Source of the DNA: Gluconobacter cerinus
GTDB lineage: Bacteria > Pseudomonadota > Alphaproteobacteria > Acetobacterales > Acetobacteraceae
Direction: 5' to 3'
Assembly (NCBI RefSeq): GCF_002723935.1
Contig: NZ_BEWM01000004.1
Coordinates: 400,775 to 464,774 of the forward strand
DNA length: 64,000 bases
The notes below the pieces were generated by a model. The model did no database searches. It had not been told where the DNA came from and was given only the letters and a program-made list of their open reading frames with translations. Shown piece after piece: positions 16,730 through 25,094 of the stretch (within the stretch, counting starts at the first letter, position 1; every line of letters begins with the position of its first letter). The position numbers and the translations under genes were made by a program.

Positions 16730-19258
16730 ATGAAAAAGACGGTTTTAATTCTGGTTGCAACAACTGCTACCGGCGCATTCCTAGTGCCCGCGCAGGCTCA
16801 ACCGCTTTCCGGTCAAACCACGACAGACGACAAACCTGCTAAGGCCAAAGGAAAATCAAAACGAACGACGACTGCCCATGAAAACGAAAGCGAACAGGTC
16901 ATCGTAACGGGAACGCGTGAATCCCACGTCAAGGCTCGACAAAGCATCAGCCCTGTCGTCATTATCTCCTCGGCAGCCCTCGCACGTTCAGCCGAAATGA
17001 ACGTCGCCAATGCTCTGACGCGCATCTATCCATCCATCACAATGAGCGCCCGCGGATCGAATACCAACTCACTGGTGTCATCCATCCAGATGAGAGGGCT
17101 AGGACCGAATGAGACGCTTGTTCTGGTAGATGGAAAGCGTCGGCATAGCACTGCGAACATTGTGCAGAAGCCAGGCCCGCAATTTGCGTCTTCGGGTGTC
17201 GATCTCAACATGCTTCCCGAGAATATGATCGATCATATCGAAATTCTCGAAGACGGCGCCGCTGCAATGTATGGCTCTGATGCGATTGCAGGTGTGGTCA
17301 ATATCATAACCAAAAAGAAGGATCACGGCCTGTCGTTATCAGGACAGGGTGGAGCCAATGCGTATCTTGGGAGCGGAGAGCAGTTCCAGCTCAATGCAGA
17401 CGGCGGCTTCAAACTTGGTCGCGATGGCTATGTACACCTTGGCGCGCAGATCTATCACAGCGAACATGCAGTCGCGTGGGGGCCGGATCACGCGCTCCTT
17501 GGCTACTGGCCAGCGGGTGCCGATACAAAAAACTACTTTGTCGGTGTAAAGCCAGGCTCAGAAAAGTGGAAAGGTCGCAAGACCGATTATCTGAGCACCC
17601 CTAAAGAAACGCGCGAAAATTTCGGCCTGAACTTCGGAAAGCCACTCGGGGCTGACATCGAGCTTTATGGACAGGCAACTCTCGCCTATCGCCATGCAGG
17701 CATGCGGGCCTACAAATACCCTTACGTCGTGCCCGCCATGGGAATTGACGAGTTACGTCCGGTCACGGGCGATGACGAACTCGACTATGGCGTCACCCTT
17801 GGTTTGAAGGGCCATGATTTTGTTGGGTTCGACTGGAATCTTTCTACAGTTTACGGCGGCGATAACTCCCGGATCAGCATTCGTGACAACGTCAATATCG
17901 GGATGCTGACCCGGACAGGATATTCACCGTCCAAATTCTGGGACTACACCCAGAAGAACGCACAATGGACCAATAATCTCGATCTGCGGCGCAGCTTTAC
18001 GGTTATGGGGATGCCTGTGAGCCTTGCCTTTGGTGGGGAACATCGGCTGGACTCCTATCAGATCATCTCGGGCAATCCGGAATCCTATCTTGATGGGGGA
18101 CCAGTAGAGCACGCCGGCATTCCCCCCCAATCCGCAGGGACGTGGTATCGCAATGTATACTCAGCGTATGTCGACACGACGCTACGGCCCACAAGCAAGC
18201 TTTCGATCGATATCGCAGGCCGATATGAGTATTACACAGACACAAATAACACCGAAAACGGAAAGATTTCGGCCCGATATGATGTGTCTCGCAGGTTCGC
18301 ACTCCGAGGCACGATCAGCAATGGCCTTCGCGCTCCGACATTACAGGAATCTCACTTCAGCCGTCTGAGCATTTTCGCTGGAACAGGCAGCGTCGGAGGC
18401 CAGCTCCCGGTTGAATCTGCCGCTGCACGGTCTCTCGGTGCATCGGGGTTGAAGCCTGAGCGCTCAGTGAATGCCAGCGGCGGCTTTACCATGGAACCGG
18501 TACGCGGCCTCCATGTCGAAGCTGACGTATACCAGATCAACCTACGCGATCGCATTGTGCAGGGTGGAACGGTGCGCGGAGCACAGGCGCTGGATGCCAT
18601 CCGTTCGTTCGGGTTCGACGTCTCACCAACAGCAACCAATGCGGCGGCTTCGTCCGCTTACTTCCTGTCCAACGGTGCAAGCACACGCACACAGGGGCTG
18701 GACCTGAAAGCCGATTACCTCGTTCATATGCATCAATGGGGCAATATCGCCCTGACAGCTGCGGTAAATTTCAACCGGACCCGTCTGCATCATAATGGTA
18801 TTTCATCGATCGGAACCCCGCTGCTAAACGATCAGACGATTGCCTACATCACGACCGCGACCCCACGCAGCAAAATGATCCTGAATGCCCTGTGGACTGT
18901 GGGCGATTGGGACATAAACATCCGCCAGAGCCGTTATGGTGAAACGACAGGAATGATGACGTATCAGGACTGGACACCTGCCTCAGCCACATGCCCGAAA
19001 GGTGGAGCGCTGCGTTACTCCAACAGTTGTTTCGCACAGTTCAAGAATACGCCGCGCTGGCTGACAGATCTGGAAATCGGCTATCGTGTCACGTCACACG
19101 TTCATGTCGCAGTGGGCGCGAACAATATTTTCAATGTTCGCCCTCGCAAGCTGCCTGACCAGCTGATTTCTGCAGGTGGCAGCATGTATGATCAGTTCTC
19201 GAACCAGGTACCATTCACCGGCGGATATTATTTCGGCCGGGTGAACGCGTCTTTCTGA
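16730..19258 (+). CDS. TonB-dependent receptor, large, unknown ligand
   Basis: An 842-residue outer-membrane receptor from the ATG at 16730 (GGGAAA upstream; a TTG five codons earlier is less likely). The signal peptide is MKKTVLILVATTATGAFLVPAQA. The TonB box is probably EQVIVTGTR. The plug contains IQMRGLGPNETLVLVDGKRRH and IEILEDGAAAMYGSDAIAGVVNIITKK, the form seen in receptors for non-siderophore nutrients in alphaproteobacteria. The barrel ends in a terminal Phe (FGRVNASF). The upstream region has no Fur-like site but does have a 16-bp inverted repeat. The next genes are phosphate-related, but no direct link is shown. Confidence 0.9.
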   Translation: MKKTVLILVATTATGAFLVPAQAQPLSGQTTTDDKPAKAKGKSKRTTTAHENESEQVIVTGTRESHVKARQSISPVVIISSAALARSAEMNVANALTRIYPSITMSARGSNTNSLVSSIQMRGLGPNETLVLVDGKRRHSTANIVQKPGPQFASSGVDLNMLPENMIDHIEILEDGAAAMYGSDAIAGVVNIITKKKDHGLSLSGQGGANAYLGSGEQFQLNADGGFKLGRDGYVHLGAQIYHSEHAVAWGPDHALLGYWPAGADTKNYFVGVKPGSEKWKGRKTDYLSTPKETRENFGLNFGKPLGADIELYGQATLAYRHAGMRAYKYPYVVPAMGIDELRPVTGDDELDYGVTLGLKGHDFVGFDWNLSTVYGGDNSRISIRDNVNIGMLTRTGYSPSKFWDYTQKNAQWTNNLDLRRSFTVMGMPVSLAFGGEHRLDSYQIISGNPESYLDGGPVEHAGIPPQSAGTWYRNVYSAYVDTTLRPTSKLSIDIAGRYEYYTDTNNTENGKISARYDVSRRFALRGTISNGLRAPTLQESHFSRLSIFAGTGSVGGQLPVESAAARSLGASGLKPERSVNASGGFTMEPVRGLHVEADVYQINLRDRIVQGGTVRGAQALDAIRSFGFDVSPTATNAAASSAYFLSNGASTRTQGLDLKADYLVHMHQWGNIALTAAVNFNRTRLHHNGISSIGTPLLNDQTIAYITTATPRSKMILNALWTVGDWDINIRQSRYGETTGMMTYQDWTPASATCPKGGALRYSNSCFAQFKNTPRWLTDLEIGYRVTSHVHVAVGANNIFNVRPRKLPDQLISAGGSMYDQFSNQVPFTGGYYFGRVNASF

Positions 19259-19293
19259 GCATAGGAAAGTCGCGCTAAAAAATCCGACCAGAT

Positions 19294-19324
19294 CTACGAG
19301 AGGGCACCCCAAACCCTCTCGTAG
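19294..19324 (+). terminator. Hairpin terminator after TonB receptor
   Basis: A perfect 11-bp stem, CTACGAGAGGG with CCCTCTCGTAG, around a 9-base loop, 36 bases after the receptor stop. The following tract (ACAATTTC) is only weakly T-rich. Confidence 0.65.
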
Positions 19325-19456
19325 ACAATTTCACGTAGACACTCCGGAACGCTTGTCTCGAAACTGTCTTTTTTGATGTGTTGGAAGAGCATAGTCACAC
19401 GACCTTTCTCAGTGATATGCGCAGAAAATCCCTGACCAGACGGAGTGTCGGTGCGC

Positions 19457-20446
19457 ATGTTTCTCTCGATAAGAGTTTTGGCACGCAAAGTGATGCCCAT
19501 GCTTCTCTTCATGATTTGCGGCGCTGCATATTCAGCTCCCATTGCTGGTGCAGGTTCAAGCTTCGCTGCACCCCTGTATCGAGCATGGAGTGACAGTCTT
19601 CCACCTCAAGCTGGCCTGTCCCTGAAATATCGCACTGTGGGATCAGGAGAGGGGCAGAAACTTGTCATGGCGCACAAGGTGGATTTCGGGGCCTCAGATA
19701 TTTCTCTCCCAGGCAATATTCTTGATATGGAGGGGCTTTATCAGTTTCCAGTTGCGATCGGAGCTATCGTCGTAGTCATCAATGTTCCCGGCGTAGGGGC
19801 TGACCAGATGCGGCTGGATGGCTCAACGCTTGTTGCCCTTTTTAGAGGTGACATTACTTCCTGGAATGATCCGCGCATCCGCGCCCTGAATCCTGATCTT
19901 CGCCTCCCGGACCTGGATGTCCTGCCGGTTCATCGTGAAGAGGCATCCGGAACCAGCCAAGTCTTTTCGGACTACCTTCGCACACAGTCGCCATCCTGGA
20001 AGCCCGGATCATGGGGCGAGGGGGCCGAGGCCCGTGGCAATGATGGTGTGGCGGCGAGTGTGCGTCAGTCCATCGGCGGGATTGGGTTTGTGGAATATGC
20101 CTTTGCGCGCCGAAATCATCTGAACACAGTAAAATTGAAAAATCATTCAGGTTTATTCGTTGCTCCGGAAACAGCCGCCTTCAAAAGCTCTGCTTACAGC
20201 GCAGACTGGCAGCACACGGATCATTACGCGGTGAGCTTGCTGGACGCTGTCGGCTCACAAAGCTGGCCGATCATGAGCGCCACTTTCGTGCTCGTCCCGG
20301 TTCATCCATCAGACCAGACGACTGCAAGCGCAGTGAAGGCATTTTTCACCTATGGGCTGCGTCGCGGCGATAAGGCCCTTCGGGATCTGGATTACATCCC
20401 GATGCCGAACGATGTAAAAAACAAAATCCTTGCAGAGTGGCCCTGA
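19457..20446 (+). CDS. PstS-like phosphate-binding periplasmic protein
   Basis: A 329-residue exported protein with a signal peptide ending near MICGAAYSA. The phosphate-binding family pattern is clear: IAGAGSSFAAPLYRAW, YRTVGSGEGQKLV, DFGASDISLP, VHREEASGTSQVFSDYL (the anion-binding Ser/Thr loop) and GGIGFVEYAFA. It would capture phosphate in the periplasm. No pstC, pstA or pstB genes are next to it. Instead an OprB-type porin and a PPK2 polyphosphate kinase follow on the same strand, so the locus may be a phosphate capture and storage set. The start is uncertain: GTG 19445, ATG 19457 and ATG 19493 are all possible, and I chose the one giving a normal signal peptide. Confidence 0.82.
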   Translation: MFLSIRVLARKVMPMLLFMICGAAYSAPIAGAGSSFAAPLYRAWSDSLPPQAGLSLKYRTVGSGEGQKLVMAHKVDFGASDISLPGNILDMEGLYQFPVAIGAIVVVINVPGVGADQMRLDGSTLVALFRGDITSWNDPRIRALNPDLRLPDLDVLPVHREEASGTSQVFSDYLRTQSPSWKPGSWGEGAEARGNDGVAASVRQSIGGIGFVEYAFARRNHLNTVKLKNHSGLFVAPETAAFKSSAYSADWQHTDHYAVSLLDAVGSQSWPIMSATFVLVPVHPSDQTTASAVKAFFTYGLRRGDKALRDLDYIPMPNDVKNKILAEWP

Positions 20447-20659
20447 ACGAGGCTGGCAAAGTCATAATATCTTCACTCCCATTTTCCTCTCATTTCTGTG
20501 AATGAATTGTGCCTTCCGGCATCTCGGAATGAGGGGACCGTCGTGCTTACGAGTGCTCAGTATCGTCGTCTTTTTATCGCACACGGCACCGCAAGGCTGA
20601 GAAGGCCACTAATTATAGAGGGCGGCATAACTTCCCCAGGTTTTTGACGGGATCTCCGC

Positions 20660-22114
20660 ATGCTTGGGAAAATGCGCTCACTGGCGCACCTTGTAGTTTT
20701 CAGTAGCATTTTCCATTCGTTTTTCGGGAAAGCCGAGGCGGCAGCGGCACCTCTCGTAACTGACGTTTTGCCGTCAGGCGTACCGTTACCATCTCCGGCA
20801 CCGGGCTTCGTTCTTCCACCGGAAGACACAGGAACGGAGTTGTTGGGCGATGCATGTGGAGCACGAGTCTGGCTGGGCCGAAAAGGGATCAGACTCAACC
20901 TTCAGGATGTTGAGGAAATATGGGGCCTAGCCTCAGGTGGAATGCATCCGGGGCCCACATATGACGGCATGACAGCCGCCACTCTCGTGCTGGAAACCCG
21001 CCGCGCGTTTGGTTGGCATGATGGACTTCTCAATATCAGCGCCATTCAAGTCAGGGGGCGGTCTCTGGCGGAAGAGCGCCTTGGGTCTTTAAACCCGGTG
21101 AGCGGCTATGACGCTGGCCGGACGACACGTTTGTTCGAGCTTTGGTATGGGCAGGGCTTCTTTGGAAACCGGCTTGACATTCGCGTTGGCACAATTGATC
21201 TGGATACTGAATTTCTGGTCAGCCAGAATGCGTCTCTGTTTCTGAATGCAAGCTTTGGCTGGCCGCTCTCGACGTCAAGCAATCTGTATTCGGGCGGCCC
21301 GTCCTGGCCTTTCTCGGCTGTCGGGACACGGATCAAGTGGTCTCCAGCTTATCCGCTTGTGCTTATGCTGGCCATTACGGACGACAATCCAACCAAAGGC
21401 CCATTTTATAGTCAACTCAGCCCTACTCGTATGGACCCTTCGGGCACCAGTTTCTCGACAAGCGGTGGAACGTTATTTTTAGGGGAGGCGCAGCTCTGGG
21501 TCGATGCCGCCCAAAGCCTTTCAGGAAAAGATGCACCCGCACTTCCCGGGACATGGAAAATCGGCGGCCTTTACGATACCGGCCATTTTCCTGACCCCCG
21601 ATATGACAGTCGTGGCGGCTTCCTGGGCAGCCCTGACAGTTCCGGAATACCGGCATATCACCATGGAAACTGGCTGGGTTACATCGTGCTGGACCAAACC
21701 CTCTGGAGAACGGTTCAGGGGCCATCAAAGGCAATCAATACGTTTGTTCGTGCGACCATTGCCAGCGGGACGCGCAACCGATTTACAAATGAAGTGGAAG
21801 CCGGGCTGACGTTTCAGGGTTTTGTGCCGTCTCGGCCCAATGATGTTGTTGGAATTGGGTGGGGAACCAGCTTTTACGGGCACCGTGCACGAGACAACGT
21901 CAAAGATACGATACGCCTCGCAGACAGCTCCGCCAGACTGCTCGTACCGGAAGATCATATTGAACTCACCTGGCAAATTCCGGTCCGCGATTACCTGACT
22001 GTTCAGCCTGATTTTCAGTATTTCTGGCATGTTGGAGGTCAGGCGCCAGAAAAGGGTCAAGCAGCAGCCTCAGAAGGCGCTGTTCTTGGCCTGAATATGA
22101 CAACGACGTTCTGA
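20660..22114 (+). CDS. OprB family carbohydrate-type porin
   Basis: A 484-residue outer-membrane porin with a signal peptide ending around FFGKAEAAAA. The OprB signature region (RVWLGRKGIRLNLQDVEEIWG, followed by TLVLETRRAFGWHDGLLNISA) is present, with many alternating beta-strand segments and a C-terminal LNMTTTF ending in Phe. OprB-type channels admit sugars or anions by diffusion. It lies 213 bases after the PstS-like gene and 103 bases before ppk2, all plus strand. That suggests, without proof, a channel for a phosphorylated or anionic substrate. Confidence 0.83.
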   Translation: MLGKMRSLAHLVVFSSIFHSFFGKAEAAAAPLVTDVLPSGVPLPSPAPGFVLPPEDTGTELLGDACGARVWLGRKGIRLNLQDVEEIWGLASGGMHPGPTYDGMTAATLVLETRRAFGWHDGLLNISAIQVRGRSLAEERLGSLNPVSGYDAGRTTRLFELWYGQGFFGNRLDIRVGTIDLDTEFLVSQNASLFLNASFGWPLSTSSNLYSGGPSWPFSAVGTRIKWSPAYPLVLMLAITDDNPTKGPFYSQLSPTRMDPSGTSFSTSGGTLFLGEAQLWVDAAQSLSGKDAPALPGTWKIGGLYDTGHFPDPRYDSRGGFLGSPDSSGIPAYHHGNWLGYIVLDQTLWRTVQGPSKAINTFVRATIASGTRNRFTNEVEAGLTFQGFVPSRPNDVVGIGWGTSFYGHRARDNVKDTIRLADSSARLLVPEDHIELTWQIPVRDYLTVQPDFQYFWHVGGQAPEKGQAAASEGAVLGLNMTTTF

Positions 22115-22217
22115 AAAGTGGCCAACGTAATGTCAATTAACCTTCAAACTCTCAGTCTGGTTTCCACAGTATAGTTTCTTTTACGGCCTTGAAGGTCGGT
22201 GATAAAGGAACTTATCC

Positions 22218-23135
22218 ATGACGCAGGACCACGATTTCAGCGCCAATTCTTCGGCCGAACAGGCGCGGGAACGTATGCGCTACGAAATCATCGACGATTT
22301 GGATGAAGAATTCGAACTTTCCCTGGAAGAAAATGAGGGCGAGGGGCTTGATCCTGCAGATCGTACGTTCCGCCGCACCTATTTTCGCGAACTCATTCGC
22401 CTGCAAGCCGAACTCATCAAACTTCAGGATTGGGTCAAGGCAACGGGAGAACGCGTTGTTGTCGTTTTCGAAGGCCGTGATGCTGCCGGGAAAGGTGGTG
22501 CGATCAAGCGTATTACCCAAAGGCTGAACCCGCGGATCTGTCGCGTAGCAGCGCTTCCGGCACCTAATGACCGTGAACGGACACAATGGTATTTCCAGCG
22601 CTATGTTGCGCATCTTCCCGCAGCAGGCGAGATCGTGCTGTTTGACCGCAGTTGGTATAACCGCGCTGGCGTTGAACGTGTCATGGGGTTCTGCACCGAC
22701 GAGGAATACGAAGAATTCTTTCGATCAGTGCCAGAATTTGAGCGCATGCTCGTCCGCAGCGGCATTCGGGTGATCAAATTCTGGTTCTCGATCACGGACG
22801 AAGAGCAGGAAGCACGCTTCCGCGCCCGCATTGAAGACCCATTGAAGCAATGGAAACTTAGCCCGATGGACCTTGAAAGCCGTCGTCGCTGGGAAAGTTA
22901 CACGCTGGCCAAGGAAATCATGCTCGAACGATCCAGCATTCCTGCAGCTCCCTGGTGGGTTGTCCCGGCAGTAGACAAAAAGCGGGCGCGCTTGAACTGT
23001 ATTGCTCACTTCCTGTCTCTTCTGCCTTACGAACCTGTCAGCCGCCCGGAAGTTGTTCTTCCCGAGCGTGTATTCCATCCCGACTATGAGCGTGAGCCCA
23101 CGCCAGAAACTATGCTGGTTCCGCAGCGCTACTGA
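22218..23135 (+). CDS. ppk2: Polyphosphate kinase 2 (PPK2 family)
   Basis: A 305-residue cytoplasmic enzyme. PPK2 enzymes move phosphate between polyphosphate and nucleotides, mostly making GTP or ATP from the diphosphate. The Walker A loop GRDAAGKGG is at residues 86-94, the following region reads RVAALPAPNDRERTQWYFQRYVAHLPAAGE, and the Walker B/lid motif is DRSWYNRAGVERVMGF, all diagnostic of the family. The acidic 50-residue N-terminal extension is normal for one-domain PPK2. The ATG at 22218 is the only sensible start. A PstS-like protein and a porin lie just upstream on the same strand. Confidence 0.93.
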   Translation: MTQDHDFSANSSAEQARERMRYEIIDDLDEEFELSLEENEGEGLDPADRTFRRTYFRELIRLQAELIKLQDWVKATGERVVVVFEGRDAAGKGGAIKRITQRLNPRICRVAALPAPNDRERTQWYFQRYVAHLPAAGEIVLFDRSWYNRAGVERVMGFCTDEEYEEFFRSVPEFERMLVRSGIRVIKFWFSITDEEQEARFRARIEDPLKQWKLSPMDLESRRRWESYTLAKEIMLERSSIPAAPWWVVPAVDKKRARLNCIAHFLSLLPYEPVSRPEVVLPERVFHPDYEREPTPETMLVPQRY

Positions 23136-23320
23136 CGCCCGCGTTATGATTTACGGGTAATGGAACGAACTCTTCTATTGCCCGTATAGCCCTATGGATC
23201 GAGGAAAATCACTCGCACTGACCATAATTACAGACCGAGATACTTTCTGAAACCTGCTTTGCAGGAAACTTGAAGGATACCCTTGCGCTAAACATCATTA
23301 CAGTTTTGCAGAAGGTCCTG

Positions 23321-23833
23321 ATGGTAGAAACAGCGTCTCCGTCCCCCGACACCAGCCAGATCGTGGCGCAGGGTCATCCGACAGACAACGAGTTACTAGC
23401 GTTTTACCGCTCGGAGATCCGGTTTGAGACTGAAGTTGTAAACGGTCGCTTGCAGGCTCTTCTTGGTTCACAGGCATTTCTTGTCATTGCATACGCCACA
23501 GCCATGACGGGCTCTACAAAAAGGTGGGGAGACAGCATGGTTCTTCTTCTGCCGCCCCTGTTTTCGCTATTGGGATTTGTTCTGGCAGCAATGGCCCTTC
23601 CTGGTATCCGTGCGGCATACGCTGCGATTGGTAAATGGGAGGGGAAGCAGCGTATGTTGCATCAGCGCAGCCCGGCACTGACTGATTTCACTCTTGCCCC
23701 AAATGAGGACGAGACACGCGACATGATGCGAAGAGCACAACGAGGTGCACTCTTTGCGCATCAGGCGCCATTCATATTCATTATCGCCTGGACAATTTTC
23801 GGATTTATTCCGTTCTATCTATACTTAAAATAA
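23321..23833 (+). CDS. Small integral membrane protein, function unknown
   Basis: A 170-residue protein. The start is taken at ATG 23321, five bases after AGAAGG. The frame stays open to a TTG at 23270 without a ribosome site. It has a soluble N-terminus (ELLAFYRSEIRFETEVVNGRLQALLGSQAF) and three hydrophobic segments (about residues 48-64, 75-97 and 149-168), with a charged loop between the second and third. I cannot name the family. It lies between ppk2 and a short-chain dehydrogenase with clear gaps on both sides, so it is probably its own transcription unit. Confidence 0.65.
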   Translation: MVETASPSPDTSQIVAQGHPTDNELLAFYRSEIRFETEVVNGRLQALLGSQAFLVIAYATAMTGSTKRWGDSMVLLLPPLFSLLGFVLAAMALPGIRAAYAAIGKWEGKQRMLHQRSPALTDFTLAPNEDETRDMMRRAQRGALFAHQAPFIFIIAWTIFGFIPFYLYLK

Positions 23834-23836
23834 TTA

Positions 23837-23854
23837 ATATTCTTGATAGAATAT
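23837..23854 (+). terminator. Weak hairpin after small membrane protein gene
   Basis: ATATTCT and AGAATAT form a perfect 7-bp stem with a TGAT loop, 3 bases after the stop codon. It is AT-only apart from one G:C pair, so it is a weak candidate. Confidence 0.3.
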
Positions 23855-23998
23855 CTATCTTACAAACGAATTTCTCATCGCTTGGTAAAACTTCCATGAG
23901 GGAAAATTTTTCGAAGAAACACTTTGAAGTTCTGGATGTTGATTATGTCAGGAGCGCCTTTGTTTTAGGCGCATCATCCTTTGTGGAGTGATAGTTGC

Positions 23999-24859
23999 AT
24001 GCCTGACCATATTCTTCCCCAGTCGCAGGATCATCAGCCCGGCCTTGAAGGACTAATGCAGCCTAAAGCGGAGCATATCCGTGCCAGTTACAAAGGAAGC
24101 GGAAAGCTCACCGGAAAAAAAGCACTGATCAGTGGCGGAGACAGCGGGATTGGACGTGCTGCAGCCTTACACTTCGCCCGTGAAGGGGCAGATGTTGCAA
24201 TCCTTTACCTTGAGGAACATGAAGATGCGAAAGAGACTATTCGCCTGATTGAGAAGGAGGGCCGCAAAGGCCTTGCTATCGCGGGTGATGTCTCTTCAAG
24301 TCAAACCTGTAACTCAGCGGTGGAGAAGACGGTCAAGGAGCTTGGCGGACTTGATATTCTTGTCAACAATGCTGGCGTTCAGATTGTTCAAGAAGAAATC
24401 AGCGCCATATCGGACCAAGAGTGGCAAAAACATATGGACACCAATATCAACGGATATTTCTATCTGGTCCGTGCAGCACTCCCGCATCTCGCGAAGGGAA
24501 GTGCTATCATCAACACGTCCTCCATCAACGCGTTCGCCGGCAACAAAGCCCTCCTGGCTTACTCAACCACCAAAGCTGCGGAAATGGGTTTCACGCGTGC
24601 ATTGGCGCTTCAGCTTGTCTCGAAAGGTATTCGTGTGAATGCTGTCGCTCCTGGCCCGATCTGGACCCCTCTACAGCCAGCAAGCTGGGGGCCAGTTGAC
24701 CCGCAGTCTGTCGCAGATCTTGGGAAAGATACACCCATGGGACGTTGTGGAGACCCTTCCGAACTTGGCCCAGCATATGTTTACCTCGCGAGTAACGATG
24801 CATCATTCGTGACCGGACAGACACTTCATGTGAACGGCGGCATGATTATCAACGGCTGA
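23999..24859 (+). CDS. SDR family oxidoreductase (YghA/general-stress type)
   Basis: A 286-residue short-chain dehydrogenase. It shows the long N-terminal arm of the YghA group (PDHILPQSQDHQPGLEGLMQPKAE), the cofactor loop ISGGDSGIGRAAA, NNAG (in DILVNNAGV), the catalytic Ser in INTSSIN, and YSTTK holding the Tyr/Lys pair. It ends with the usual FVTGQTLHVNGGM. The substrate is unknown; relatives are NAD(P)-dependent aldehyde or alcohol reductases induced in stress. The ATG at 23999 has GGAGTG upstream. A strong terminator follows. Confidence 0.88.
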   Translation: MPDHILPQSQDHQPGLEGLMQPKAEHIRASYKGSGKLTGKKALISGGDSGIGRAAALHFAREGADVAILYLEEHEDAKETIRLIEKEGRKGLAIAGDVSSSQTCNSAVEKTVKELGGLDILVNNAGVQIVQEEISAISDQEWQKHMDTNINGYFYLVRAALPHLAKGSAIINTSSINAFAGNKALLAYSTTKAAEMGFTRALALQLVSKGIRVNAVAPGPIWTPLQPASWGPVDPQSVADLGKDTPMGRCGDPSELGPAYVYLASNDASFVTGQTLHVNGGMIING

Positions 24860-24900
24860 TCGTCCAAGGGGTCCATCGCCTGCATTTTAGCTAGCCTCTT

Positions 24901-24934
24901 CCTCCCTTGCCAAAGCTGGCTAGGGAGGTTTTTT
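24901..24934 (+). terminator. Rho-independent terminator after SDR gene
   Basis: A 7-bp stem, CCTCCCT with AGGGAGG, is followed directly by a run of six T (24929-24934), 41 bases after the stop. This is a textbook intrinsic terminator on the plus strand. Confidence 0.85.
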
Positions 24935-25094
24935 GTCTCAAGCGATGCTCCCTCCAGATACAACTTATTGGCAGTTCTACTCCGGACGCATGAAAGCCCT
25001 CATATTTGAGGGTGCGTTCTTCTAAAACAGGATTGGAGGTAAGCCCCAGTCGCGGTATGCTGGATACCATGCAGGATTTGGACATACCTTGAGA

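Noticed and set aside
19294..19542. 82-codon minus-strand frame over the TonB terminator and PstS start
   Set aside because: It begins inside the PstS signal region and ends in the terminator hairpin; no family and no ribosome site.
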